Of a stretch of 64,000 bases of DNA, positions 30,775 to 41,000 are shown piece after piece. The position numbers were made by a program, and so were the translations under genes. A model generated the notes under the pieces. The model was not told the origin of the DNA and made no database searches. It saw only the letters and a program-made list of their open reading frames with translations. Each line of letters opens with the position of its first letter. Within the stretch, counting starts at the first letter, position 1. Source of the stretch: Streptomyces caelestis (GTDB lineage: Bacteria; Actinomycetota; Actinomycetes; Streptomycetales; Streptomycetaceae); the NCBI RefSeq assembly GCF_014205255.1, contig NZ_JACHNE010000001.1, forward strand, positions 1,426,001 through 1,490,000. Reading direction: 5' to 3'.

Positions 30775-33700
30775 CGACCGTCCCCCTCTGTCGTTCCTTG
30801 TCGTGCTGTACCGCTGTGGGCGGCATCGCCCTCTGCGTTCTCCTCGCGGCCGCGCTGCCAGCCGCGCTGGAGCGAGGCCATACGGCTGCGTACTTCATCG
30901 GCGTCGCGTTCGGCGGGCTCGGCTCTGTCCTCCGTACGCGGCTCGGCTCCTCGTTTCAGCTGCGGAGCCAGGTTGGCCTGGCGGACGCGCCGGGGCAGCG
31001 GCGCGGTGCCGGAGCCGGGCTCGTGCGGTGCGGAGCCCATGGCCTGTCCCCGTCGTGCGGAGCCGCGAGCCGAGCCGGTCTCCTGGGGCATGGCGCCGGG
31101 GCCGGTCACCTGGCGCGGCGGACCGCCGGTGGCCCCCGGCGTGAGGCCGGGGCGGCCCGGGTCGCTCGAGGCGATCTCCGCGCGGCGTGTCCGCGTGGGC
31201 AGTGTGGGCGGCTCCGCCCCCGGGCCGGACGAGGCCGGTGATTCGGTGCGGTCGTCGTTACGGCCGGTGGCGCCGATGCCCTGGCGACCGGACTCCGCCC
31301 CCCGACGGCGGGCCGGCAGGGGTGGCGGTGTGCCGGGCCGGGTTTCGCCTCGCCGGCTGCCCGTCGAGGGGTCTTCGGTGCGGCGGCGGACCGGAGGCGC
31401 GGACGCGGGCTCCGCCCCGGACCGGCCCGTGGGCCCGCTCACGGAGTCGTCGCCCCGGCGACGGGCAGGGAGCGGGGAGGTGCCGCCCGAGTCCGCTCGG
31501 CCGGTGCCCGTGGTGGTCTCCTCGTCCGTCCTGCCCCGCCGGGGGCGCTGCTCGGTGACCGGGCGCCCGTGCGAGCTGACCAGTTTGGGAGTGTGGCGGC
31601 GCGGCAACTGGACCGGGTCGTCGTCGGTGTCGGTCCGGTCGTGTGCGCTGTGGGCGTCGGCGGCCTGGCGCGGGTCGGGGCGGCGGCCGGCTGTCTCGTC
31701 CTGGGCGCGGGTGAGGGAGGGGCGGGGGCGGAACAGGTCGCCGTGTTCGCTGTCCTCGTCGTCGAGAGCGCCGGGGAAGTCGCCGATGACATCCAGGTCG
31801 ACGGGAGCCTCCAGCTCCACCGGTCCGTCCAGGAGGGAGGCGGGCAGGCCGGGCCGCTGCGCGGACCCCTGGGACAGCGCGGCGCGGCGGCTGTCCTGCG
31901 GCTCGCCCTCCTTGGCCAACTGGGGGCGGTCGAGCCGGAACCCGATGCCGTTCGTGTCCGGGACGTCGTCCGTCAGCAGGGCGTCCGGGATGAAGACGAC
32001 GGCGGTCGTGCCGCCGTACGGGGAGGGTTGCAAGGAGACGCGGATGTTCTGCCGCTGGGCGAGACGGCTGACCACGAACAGGCCGAGCCGGTCGGTGTCG
32101 GACAGCTCGAACTCCGGGGTCTCGGCGAGCCGGAGGTTGGCGTCCAGGAGGGCTTCGGCGGCCATCCCGAGACCACGGTCGTGGATCTCCAGGGTGAAGC
32201 CGTTCGCGACCCGCTCGCCCAGGACCTGGACGGCGGTGTGCGGCGGGGAGAAGACCGTGGCGTTCTCCAGGAGTTCCGCCACGAGGTGCGTGATGTCGGC
32301 GACGGCCGGGCCGGTGACGGCGATACGCGGAAGGCGGCGGACCTCGATGCGCTCGTAGTCCTCGACCTCGGCGACGGCGGCGCGTACGACGTCCATGAGC
32401 TGGACGGGCTTGCGCCACTGGCGGGAGGGCGCGGCGCCGGAGAGGATCACGAGGCCCTCGGCGTGCCGGCGCATGCGGGTCGTCAGGTGGTCGAGGCGGA
32501 ACAGGTCGGCGAGTTCATCGGTGTCCTCGGTCCGGCGCTCCATGGCGTCGAGCAGGGTGAGCTGCTTGTGGAGCAGGACCTGGCTGCGGCGCGCGAGGTT
32601 GACGAAGACCTCGGAGACGCCGGCGCGCAACTCGGCCTGTTTGACGGCGGCTTCGACGGCGGCGCGCTGGAGGGTGTTGAGGGCCTGGCCGACCTCGCCC
32701 ATCTCGTTCTTGTCGTACTCCAGGCGCGGGACCTCGGTCTCCACGTCGACCTGCTCGCCCGCCGACAGGCGGCGCATCACGCTGGGCAGCCGCACGCCGG
32801 ACGCCTCGTGGGCCTCCAGACGCAGCTGCCGCAGATCGCGGATGAGGGTGCGGCCGACGCGCACGGACAGGAAGAGGGAGACCAGGAGAGCGAGCAGGCC
32901 GAGTACGCCGGCGATGACCGCCTTGGCGATGACGCCCATGGCCACCGGTTCGACGCGGTTCTGGTAGCGGTCGTTGGCCTGGTCGTTGAGCGTGCCGAGT
33001 TCGTCGAGCACGTTGCCGGCGGCGCTGTCCCAGCTCTTCGCGGTGACGCCGCGCGGTGTTCCGCCGGCGGAGGAGACGGCCGCTTCCTCGGCCACGCGCA
33101 GCGGAGCGGTGGAGGCGTTCTTCCAGAAGCTCTGGTAGCGGTCGCGTTCCGAGACGGGCAGCAGCGGGAGGTTGGTGTCGTACATCAGGGTGCGCTGTGC
33201 CACGAGGTCGGAGATGTCACGCTCCTCGGAGCGGGAGATCTCTCCGACGATCAGGGCGGAGCCGAGGAGAGCGTCCTCGCGGGAGAGCAGTTCGCGGGCG
33301 CGGGCGAGATTGACCAGCGCGCGGTACTGCTTGTCCAGTTCCACGTTGTCGACGACGTGGAGGTTGGCGAGCAGGACGTAGCACGGGTCGACCAGCCGGT
33401 TGTAGAGGTCGAGGGCCTGGGAGCGGTCGACGGTGCCGTCCTCGACACTGCGGCGCAGCGACTCGATGCCGTCGAAGGCGTCCAGGACCGCGGTCAGCCG
33501 CTCGTCGGTGTCCGCGCCCATCGCGTCGCGCACGTCCGGATTCCGGGCGTTGTCGCGGATGCCGCCGACGGCCTCGTCGGTGGCGGTCCGGCTGCGCCGG
33601 AGCGCGGCGAGCCCGTCGGAGGCACGGGGGTCGGCCAGGTAGACGAGGGTCTGGCGGCGTTCCTCCTGGAGGACACGGACGGTGTCCTCGATGGGATAGC

Positions 33701-33854
33701 CGATCTTCTCCACCACGGACGACACGTTGAACAGGTCGCCCGCCTCACGTCCCGTGAGCACGGTGGCGAAGGCCCAGATCGCGGTCAGGGACACCAGCGG
33801 CACGAGAAGCAGCGCCACGATCTTCCGGCGGATGGACTTCCCGCGAAAGCGCAT
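30771..33854 (-). CDS. cvnA: Conservon sensor-kinase-like membrane protein CvnA
   Basis: The 1027-residue protein starts at ATG 33854 with GGGGGAGG just upstream. Domains: membrane helix 12-34, a large extracytoplasmic nitrate/nitrite-sensor-like helical domain (about 40-300), second helix about 305-330, HAMP, a dimerisation-like helical region, an HATPase domain with the N-box 'ELLENATVFSPP' (about 525) and 'DRGLGM', then a 400-residue Pro/Arg/Ser-rich disordered tail. It is the sensory component of the conservon. No canonical phospho-accepting H-box HExxxP is visible, as usual for CvnA. Divergent from a small membrane-protein gene across about 420 bp. Confidence 0.92.
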   Translation of the reverse strand: MRFRGKSIRRKIVALLLVPLVSLTAIWAFATVLTGREAGDLFNVSSVVEKIGYPIEDTVRVLQEERRQTLVYLADPRASDGLAALRRSRTATDEAVGGIRDNARNPDVRDAMGADTDERLTAVLDAFDGIESLRRSVEDGTVDRSQALDLYNRLVDPCYVLLANLHVVDNVELDKQYRALVNLARARELLSREDALLGSALIVGEISRSEERDISDLVAQRTLMYDTNLPLLPVSERDRYQSFWKNASTAPLRVAEEAAVSSAGGTPRGVTAKSWDSAAGNVLDELGTLNDQANDRYQNRVEPVAMGVIAKAVIAGVLGLLALLVSLFLSVRVGRTLIRDLRQLRLEAHEASGVRLPSVMRRLSAGEQVDVETEVPRLEYDKNEMGEVGQALNTLQRAAVEAAVKQAELRAGVSEVFVNLARRSQVLLHKQLTLLDAMERRTEDTDELADLFRLDHLTTRMRRHAEGLVILSGAAPSRQWRKPVQLMDVVRAAVAEVEDYERIEVRRLPRIAVTGPAVADITHLVAELLENATVFSPPHTAVQVLGERVANGFTLEIHDRGLGMAAEALLDANLRLAETPEFELSDTDRLGLFVVSRLAQRQNIRVSLQPSPYGGTTAVVFIPDALLTDDVPDTNGIGFRLDRPQLAKEGEPQDSRRAALSQGSAQRPGLPASLLDGPVELEAPVDLDVIGDFPGALDDEDSEHGDLFRPRPSLTRAQDETAGRRPDPRQAADAHSAHDRTDTDDDPVQLPRRHTPKLVSSHGRPVTEQRPRRGRTDEETTTGTGRADSGGTSPLPARRRGDDSVSGPTGRSGAEPASAPPVRRRTEDPSTGSRRGETRPGTPPPLPARRRGAESGRQGIGATGRNDDRTESPASSGPGAEPPTLPTRTRRAEIASSDPGRPGLTPGATGGPPRQVTGPGAMPQETGSARGSARRGQAMGSAPHEPGSGTAPLPRRVRQANLAPQLKRGAEPRTEDRAEPAERDADEVRSRMASLQRGWQRGREENAEGDAAHSGTARQGTTEGDGR

Positions 33855-34272
33855 GGCCTCCCCCAGCTCGGGCCCCCGGCTACCGGGGGTACACATGTGC
33901 GTCAACAAACGGCGCGAGCCTACTACCGACGGCCAGGGAACTCGAAGCCGGGCCGGAAGCTGAACTTCCGCGCCAGTCCCGGGGCATGTGGAGTTGTCCG
34001 GGCATTGCGGGAGTTGTCTCCCCGAAACCGATGGTGGCCATGCCGGACAACGCCCGTGATACGGCCGGGCGGTTGGCTGAAATTTTTCGGTTTCCGGGAA
34101 TCTTCGTGGCGGGTTGTTCGTCCTTCTCTGTGGGAAATGGAGGCGGAATCGGCCACAGCGGCCGCATCCCGCATCCGGGCGGCGTAAAACAGCGCAAGCC
34201 GGGCAGCCGCTGGGGAAGACGGGTCTTCGGATGCGAGTGAGCAGTCTGCCGGCGGTGGGGAGTGACACGGTG
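33855..34272. promoter_or_regulatory. Divergent promoter region of the conservon
   Basis: This gene-free stretch separates cvnA from the membrane-protein gene. It includes a locally AT-rich segment near 34079-34105 (GAAATTTTTCGGTTTCC), unusual for the window and a plausible promoter or nucleoid-protein binding area. No specific hexamers are called. Confidence 0.4.
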
Positions 34273-34833
34273 ATGGGCACGGCGGAGCGGCGCGGGGCGC
34301 CCAGGGCGGGCGGGGTGCAGGTGACGGCTCAGGAAGCCGAAGAGACCGATCGGGACAGTCCGGCCGACGAGGCGGAGGTCACGGCTCGCGAGTCGGGGGT
34401 TCCGGCTGACAAGGTGGGCCGTGACGTGCGCGAGCAGCAGTACTACCGGCCCCTGTGGGTCGAGGAGCCGGCGCGGCGGCGCCGGTTGCCGGATCCGGTA
34501 CGGACGGCCGCCGTGCGAGCGGTCCTCCTCATCGCTCTGACGCTGATTCAGGCCATGGTGGCCTTCCTGTGCACGATGGCCGGCTCCTGGCTGGCCTTTC
34601 CCATGGTGATCAGCAGCGTGGTGAGCACGATCGCGGCGACCTGGGGCGCGCTCGACGTATGGGTGACGCGTCAGGTCTGGAACCAGCGCCACGGCGTGGT
34701 GTCCATGCCGAGCAGCACGGCACGGGCCCTACGACGCGAGCGGCGCCGGGCCCGACGGCAGCAGCGCGCCACCGAGCGGGCGCAGGCGCGAATACGCCGA
34801 CGGGGCGGGGCTGGGCAGTTGTCCCACTCGTAA
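34273..34833 (+). CDS. Small two-helix membrane protein of unknown function
   Basis: From ATG 34273 the product has 186 residues; ATG 34231 would add 14. The N-terminal half is acidic and soluble. Two membrane helices follow ('VLLIALTLIQAMVAFLC' and 'FPMVISSVVSTIAATWGAL', about residues 85-140), then a strongly basic Arg-rich tail (about 150-180). I do not know the family. It is divergent from cvnA; genes of this type beside conservons suggest a membrane accessory, which is only inference. Confidence 0.7.
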   Translation: MGTAERRGAPRAGGVQVTAQEAEETDRDSPADEAEVTARESGVPADKVGRDVREQQYYRPLWVEEPARRRRLPDPVRTAAVRAVLLIALTLIQAMVAFLCTMAGSWLAFPMVISSVVSTIAATWGALDVWVTRQVWNQRHGVVSMPSSTARALRRERRRARRQQRATERAQARIRRRGGAGQLSHS

Positions 34834-35053
34834 GGAGGGACGACGGGCACCGGCGAGGCGACCGGACAGAGGGCCGGACGCTCGACGGTGTGGCGGATCC
34901 GGTTCGCCCCGCTCCACGTCGCGCAGCAGGCGGGTGGCCCCTGCGGCCGACAGCCGAGCCCGTACCCCTCACCGCACGACCGACTGCGCCCTCTCCTCCC
35001 CGGCGCTCCGGGCGAGTTCGCGTCTCGCCCGCATGAACGGGCGGGGCGGTCCA

Positions 35054-36300
35054 TGGCCAGCACGGCGGTCGTACGGCCGTCCCGCTCGTACCGGCGCGAG
35101 TACGACATCGACGACCTCGCGAACCGCCTCCGCTTCTTCAGGCGGCTGGTGGCGACCGAGTCCGGCCGGGTCGTCGGCACCGGCAGGGCGGACGTCGACA
35201 GCCCGGTGGGTACGAGCCCGCGGGCGTGTGCGGGCTGATCACGCCTTGGAACTACCCGCTCCTGCCGACGGCCTGGAAGGTTGCCCCGGCCCTCGCGGCC
35301 GGCAACACCTTCGTGCTCAAGCCGAGCGAGCTGACCCCGCACACCGCGATCCATCTCTTGCGGCTGCTGGCGGAGGCCGGGCTTCCGCCGGGTGCCGGCA
35401 ACCTGGTCCTCGGTGCCGGCCTGGAGGCGGGTGCCCCGCTCGGCGACCATCCGGATGTGGACCTCGTCTCGTTCACCGGCGGTGTGCAGACCGGCCGCCG
35501 GCTGATGGCGGCCGTCGCGGGGACGGTGAAGAAGGTGGCCCTCGAACTCGGCGGCGAGAACCCCGACATCGTCTTCGCCGACGCCGGCTTCGGGGCCGCC
35601 GTCGACATGGCGCTGACCGCCGTGTTCCCGCATTCGGTGTAGCTGCCGGGCGACCTCGCCGGCCGGCCGCGGCTCGACCTCGTGCTCTGCGGGGGCGCGG
35701 CTGCTCGTGGAGGACTCGCTGCACGACCGCTTCGTCGACGAGGTCGGCGGGCGCGGGACATCCGGCTGGGCGGGCCGTTCGACGAGTCGGCCCGGACCGG
35801 TCCGCTGATCCCGGCCGCGCACCGGGACAGGGTCGAGGCGTATGTGGCGAGAGGCCTGGCGGAGGGTGCGGCGCTGCGCTGCGGCGGCTCGCGCCCGGAC
35901 CGGCCGGACCTCGCCGACGGCTTCTCCTACCCGCCCACCGTGCTGGACTAGTGCGCCGCGAGCATGTCGGTGGTCCGCAAGGAGTCGCTCGGTCCGGGCC
36001 TCACCGTCGAACGGTTCTCGGACGAGGCGGGAGGCCGTCCGCCTCGCCAACGACCCGGTCTACGGCCTCGCGGGTGCGGTGTGGACGAGTGACGAGGCCC
36101 GGGCGGCGCGCGTCGCGGCCCGGCTGCGGCTCGGCACGGTGTGGATCAACGACTACCACTACGTCCCGCAGGCGGAGTGGGGCGGTTTCAAGCAGTCCGG
36201 CTTCGGACGCGAACTCGGGCCCGCGGGGCTCGCCGAGTACCGCGAGACGAAGCACATCTGGCGCAACATCCGTCCCACACCCCAGGGTTGGTTCGACTGA
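35054..36300 (+). pseudogene. Aldehyde dehydrogenase pseudogene (betaine-aldehyde dehydrogenase-like)
   Basis: Fragments in shifting frames together follow one ALDH. They are 'REYDIDDLANRLRFFRRLVA' near 35095, 'LITPWNYPLLPTAWKVAPAL' to 'VKKVALELGGENPDIVFADA' (35226-35640), the catalytic 'CSAGARLLVED' (Cys codon at 35683), 'IRLGGPFDESARTGPLIPAA' (about 35760-35820) and 'GTVWINDYHYVPQAEWGGFK' near the end. Lesions: about 100 N-terminal codons lost; a 1-base frameshift near 35217; a TAG at 35640 followed by about 40 bp of extra sequence before the Cys; a frameshift near 35745; a TAG at 35949-35951 where Glu is expected; another shift near 36028. No active enzyme can be made. It precedes the APC permease. 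Confidence 0.9.
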
Positions 36301-36338
36301 TCGAGCCCCCTGAGTGAACACCCCTTGAGGAACCGCCC

Positions 36339-37901
36339 ATGAAACCGACCGCGCAGCCCACCGACCAGCACGGCCAGGACGACGCCGAACTCACCGAGTT
36401 CGGCTACAGACCCGAACTCAAACGCACCCTCGGCAACTTCCACACCTTCGCCGCCGGGATCAGCTACATCTCGATCCTGACCGGCACCTTCCAGCTGTTC
36501 TACTTCGGCTACGGCAGCGGCGGCCCCGCCTACTGGTGGTCGTGGCCGATGGTCTTCGCCGGCCAGTTCATGGTCGCCCTGTGCTTCGCGGAGCTCGCCG
36601 CCCGCTATCCCGTCGCGGGCTCCGTCTACAACTGGTCCAAGAAGATAGGCAATCCGCATCTGGGCTGGCTCGCCGGCTGGATGATGTTGATCGCCTCGAT
36701 CGTGTCCATATCGGCCGTCGCGCTGGCCTACCAGTTGACGCTGCCGCAGATCTCGTCGGTCTTCCAGTTCGTGGGGGACGGCACCGGTACGTACGACGTG
36801 GCGACCAACGCGGTCATCCTGGCCGCGGTGTTGATCCTGTTCACGACCCTCGTGAACGCCTTCGGCGTCAAGTTGATGGCCCGGATCAACACGGCGGGCG
36901 TGTTCATCGAGTTGATCGCCACTGTCGTACTGATCGTCCTGTTCGCGGTCCACATCACGCGCGGCCCCCAGGTCGTCATGGAGACGCAGGGCACCGGCGC
37001 CGGCTACGGAACCGGGTACTTCGGTGCCTTCCTGGTCGCCTCGCTGGCCTCGGCGTACGTCATGTACGGCTTCGACACCGCCGCCTCGCTCGGCGAGGAG
37101 TCCCTGAACCCGACCCGCAACGCCCCGCGCGCGATCATCCGGGCGATCGTCGCCTCTTTCATCCTCGGCGGCCTGATCCTGCTGCTCGCGCTGATGAGCG
37201 TGTCCAGTCTGCAGGGCGAGAAGCTGTCCACGGACGGCCTGCAGTACATCGTCCTGGACGTGCTGGGTCCGACGGCCGGCAAGGCGATGCTGTGGTGCGT
37301 GCTGATCGCCGTGACGGTGTGCGCGTTGGCGGTGCACACGGCGGCGGTGCGGCTGGCGTTCGCGATGGCCCGGGACAACAACCTGCCCGCGTCCTCGAAG
37401 CTGGCCAAGTGCCACCCGCGGTTCCAGACGCCGGTCCTGCCGACCGTGATCATCGGGATCCTCGCGCTGGCGATCCTGGTGGTCAACATCCGCCAGCCGC
37501 AGATCTTCACCGTCGTCACCAGCATCGGCATCATCATGATCTACCTCGCCTACCTGGGCGTCACGGTGCCGCTGCTGGTCGCCCGGCTGCGCGGAAAGTG
37601 GCAGCCCGGGGGCGAGGGCCGGTTCTCGCTGGGCCGCTGGGGGCTGCCGGTCAACATCGTGGCCGTGCTGTGGGGCGCGGCCATGACGCTCAACCTCATC
37701 TGGCCGCGGGCCGCCGTCTACAACGCCGCGGCTCCCTACCACTGGTACCTGCGCTGGGGCGCGGTGCTGTTCGTCGCCGTCATCGCGGGCGGCGGCTTCG
37801 CCTACTACTGGTTCGTCCAGCGGCACAAGACCGGCGTGCTCGCCGAGCACCGCTCGGCCGCCACGGCCACTGCTCCCGCCGCCACCCCGGCGGCCGACTG
37901 A
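36339..37901 (+). CDS. APC-superfamily amino acid/amine permease
   Basis: The 520-residue protein has about 12 membrane helices and APC family features: 'FGYRPELKRTLGNFHTFAAG' at the N-terminus, 'FAELAARYPVAGSVYNWSKK' for helices 2-3 and 'YGFDTAASLGEESLNPTRNA' (about 240-260). It most resembles the BAT1/GABA-permease type that imports amino acids, choline-like or amine substrates by proton symport. The frame is intact, with GAGGA before ATG 36339, yet the flanking dehydrogenase and oxidoreductase genes are dead, so its catabolic partners here are lost. Substrate cannot be read. Confidence 0.85.
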   Translation: MKPTAQPTDQHGQDDAELTEFGYRPELKRTLGNFHTFAAGISYISILTGTFQLFYFGYGSGGPAYWWSWPMVFAGQFMVALCFAELAARYPVAGSVYNWSKKIGNPHLGWLAGWMMLIASIVSISAVALAYQLTLPQISSVFQFVGDGTGTYDVATNAVILAAVLILFTTLVNAFGVKLMARINTAGVFIELIATVVLIVLFAVHITRGPQVVMETQGTGAGYGTGYFGAFLVASLASAYVMYGFDTAASLGEESLNPTRNAPRAIIRAIVASFILGGLILLLALMSVSSLQGEKLSTDGLQYIVLDVLGPTAGKAMLWCVLIAVTVCALAVHTAAVRLAFAMARDNNLPASSKLAKCHPRFQTPVLPTVIIGILALAILVVNIRQPQIFTVVTSIGIIMIYLAYLGVTVPLLVARLRGKWQPGGEGRFSLGRWGLPVNIVAVLWGAAMTLNLIWPRAAVYNAAAPYHWYLRWGAVLFVAVIAGGGFAYYWFVQRHKTGVLAEHRSAATATAPAATPAAD

Positions 37902-37910
37902 AGGAGGACC

Positions 37911-38045
37911 GTGAGTACGCATGAGTTCGACTGCGTCGTGGTCGGCGGCGGCACCGCGGGCAACGTCACCGTCACCCCGTGCGTCACGACCATGATGATC
38001 GGCGAGAAGTGCGCGGATCTCCTGCGGGAGGACGCCCGAGCCTAG
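37911..38045 (+). pseudogene. Remnant of GMC oxidoreductase (choline dehydrogenase type), 44 codons
   Basis: A perfect AAGGAGGA site and GTG start at 37911 open a 44-codon frame: 'HEFDCVVVGGGTAGNVTV' is the FAD-binding N-terminus of glucose-methanol-choline oxidoreductases, joined directly to 'TTMMIGEKCADLLREDARA', the family's C-terminal end ('...MIGEKAADLIR'). Around 450-500 internal residues are gone, with the frame preserved. Expression signals are intact, so a short peptide could be made, but no enzyme. It follows the APC permease by nine bases, and its stop shares a CTAG with the convergent SMC-like gene. Confidence 0.85.
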
Positions 38046-41000
38046 GACACCGGGCGTTTGTACATCCTGGTGGCCGTGATCTCGCTGTGTCCCGCCTCCC
38101 CCGCCTGGGGCTGCTGCGGCAGCCCCGGGCGGAGGTGTTCCTCGACGCTGATGTACTTGAGGCCGGCCCGCAGGTCGGCGTCGTTGCGCATGCGGATGAC
38201 CAGGGGGAACTCGGCCAGCGCGGTCGTGTCGAACAGGCCCGTGGTGTAGAGGAGCTGGACGCCCAGGGCGTCCGACACCGCCCGCTGGAGCTCCAGCAGG
38301 TACGTGGCGTTGGCGCGGCCGATGGGGTTGTCGAGGAACAGCGTGCCGGCGTGCCGGTGCTTGTCGCGGCCCCGGTCGTTCGAGCGCAGCGCGGCCATCG
38401 TGCAGTACAGGGCGATCGCGGCGGTGAGGAGCTGACCGCCGGAGAAGACGTCGCCCATCTGCCCGACGGGGACGCGCTCGGCGCGCAGCACCGCGTCGGG
38501 CTTGAGGATCTCGACGGCGACGCCCTTGGGCTGCAGGGCCGCGGCGACGCCCCGCAGCAGCAGGGACATGCCGTCCCGCCGCAGGTCGGAGTTCTTCTTG
38601 ACGGCGGCACGGGTCGCCTCGTCGATGACCTCGCCGAGTCGTTCGGTGAGCGTGGCCTGGTCGGGCTCCTCGAAGCGGATGCGGAGGAACTCCTGTCCCG
38701 ACCACTCGCCGAGGCCCTCCGGGAGGCGGGAGAGGCGCTGTGCGGAGCGCAGGGTGGCCAGGGCCGACTCGACCAGGCCGCGCAGCCGGTCGACGATCGA
38801 GTCGCGGTTGCGCTCCAGTTGCTCCAGTTCGTCGGTCAGGACCCGGAGCCGGGGCGCGAAGGCGTCGGCCCACTTCTGGGCGTGTTCGGGCAGTGCGGAG
38901 GCGGGCAGTTCGCGGATCTGCTGCCGTGCCGGGGTGCGGACCTGTTCGTAGCGCGTGGAGTTGGCGTGCCGGACGAGGATGTCGCTGGCCTCGCGGACGG
39001 CGGCCTCGGCGGCGGACAGGTCGGCGGCGCAGCCGCGCAGGGAGCGGCGGGCTTCGGCGGCGGACTGCCGGGCCTCCTCCGGGCTGCCGGGGTACGGCTC
39101 GGTCTCCTCCTGCTCCTCCTCCGTGGCGTGCTCGCGCAGCAGGTCGCGGAGCATGACGGCGATCTCGTCGAAGCCGCTCGCCGCGTCCTCGGCGGCACGG
39201 TGGGCGTCGAGGAGCTCGGCGTGCGCCTCGCGTGCCTGGTTCAGCGCCTCGGTGTGGGAGGCGAGTTCGGCCGTGGCGGTGCGCAGCAGGGTCTGCGCGT
39301 GCTCGGCGTCGCGCGGCTGGAGGTCCTCGGGGAGGTCGGTGTGGGCCTCGCCGTCCTCGGGCGCGAGCCGTTCGGCCTCGCCGCGCAGCCGCCCGAGCTG
39401 CTCGCTCGCGCTCGACATACGGGTCTCCAGGAGCTGCACCAGCTCCTCGGCGCGGGCGGCGGCGGCCTGGCGGCTGGGGCCGTCGGAGCCGTCGGGGGAT
39501 TCGAGGAGCTGTTCGGCGCGCGTACGGACCTTGTTGCTCAGCCGGTCCAGCTCCGCGCGGGCCGCGCTCTCGTCGCTCTCGGCGCGGGCCTGTTCGGCCC
39601 GCAGGTCGGCACCGACGCCGACCTTCTCGTACAGCTGTGAGGCCGCCCGGTAGGCCTCGCGGAGGGCGGGCAGGGAGGCCTTCGGGGTCCGGGCGTCGTC
39701 CTCGGGCACGTCGTCGGGGGCGCCGGCGATCTCGGAGCGCTCGGCGCGCAGCGCGCGGGCGGTGCGGCGGGCGTCGTCGGCGGCGCGCTGGGCGGCCCGC
39801 CGGTCCTCGTCGGCGGCCCGGGCCCGCTCCAGGCAGGCCTGGGCGCTCGCCTCGGACTCGGCCGCCTCGTCGGCCAGTTCGCGCAGCTTGACCTGCCAGC
39901 CGGCCCGCTCGCGCAGCCGGAAGGCGAGCCCGGCGAGGGCGTCGGCGGAGCGGCGGGCCTTCTGGGCGGCGTCCTGCCGCTCGTCCCGGACGCGCGCGGC
40001 TTCGGCGGCGGCCTCGTCGGCCTCGGCCCGCACCGCGCGCGCCTCGGCCAGCTCGGCTTCCGACTCCTCGGCGAACGCGCGGGTGTCGTGTGCCGCCTGG
40101 GCCAGTTCGGCGAGCCGGCCGGCCGGGCAGCCGGTGCGCCAGGAGGCGAGCCGGGCGGCCAGTTCCCGGTCCTTGCCGAGCCGGGCAGCGAGTGTGCGGA
40201 TCTCCTCGTCCCGCTCGGCCGCCCGGGCGCGCAGCGCCTGGCGTTCCTCGTCGGCGGCGTGCTCGTCGTGCATGGCCGGGTTCGGCGGGACGAGGAACAC
40301 GTCACCGCTGTCGCTCTCCGGGGCGGGCGTCGGGGCGAGCAGGGCGGCGGCGGTGCCGACCGCCACGGCGGACCGGGGCAGCAGCGCCGCGTCGCCCAGC
40401 GCCTCCCTGGCGCGTGCGTGGGAGTCCGGGTCGGTGATGATCACGCCGTCGACCAGCTCGGGCCGGGCGGCCAGCACGCGCGCGTGGTCGGCCGGGTCGA
40501 CGGCCTGGGCGAGGTAGCGCCAGCCGGGCAGCGCGGGGATGCCGTGCTCGCCGAGGAACTCGACCGTGGCCAGCACGTCCGGGCCGGGCGGCAGCAACCC
40601 GCCGTCACCGAGCGCGCCGAGGATCCGGGAGTCGTCGGCGGCGGCCGTACGCAGTTCGAAGAGCTGCCGTTCGGCGGAGGCGACGGCGTCGTCGAGCAGT
40701 TCGCGCAGATCGTCGGCGAAGCGGTCGAGCTCCTCGGGGCTGAGCCCCTGTCCGCCCGGGGCGGGCCGGGTGGCCGGTTCGCTGTCCGTGCCGTGGCGGG
40801 GCTGCGGGATGCCCGGGCGGGTCTCGGAAGTCAGGCTGAGGAGTTCCGCGAGCCGCTCCTCCCCCGCCAGCGCCTCGGCGGTGCGGCGCTCGGCCTCGTA
40901 CGACCGCTCGGCCGCCGTCGCCGCGTCCGCCGCGCGGGCCGCGGTCAGTTCCGCGCGGGTCTCGGCGGCGGCGGCCTCGCGCGCGTGCTCGCCGGCCCGG

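Noticed and set aside
34888..35238. A 116-codon protein before the aldehyde dehydrogenase fragments
   Set aside because: Its second half is the shifted 'EYDIDDLANRLRFF' part of the ALDH, so it belongs to the pseudogene; the first half is unsupported.
36159..38873. A 904-codon minus-strand frame across the permease gene
   Set aside because: It spans the antisense of the permease, the GMC remnant and another frame of the SMC gene; composition is low-complexity and no family is recognisable.
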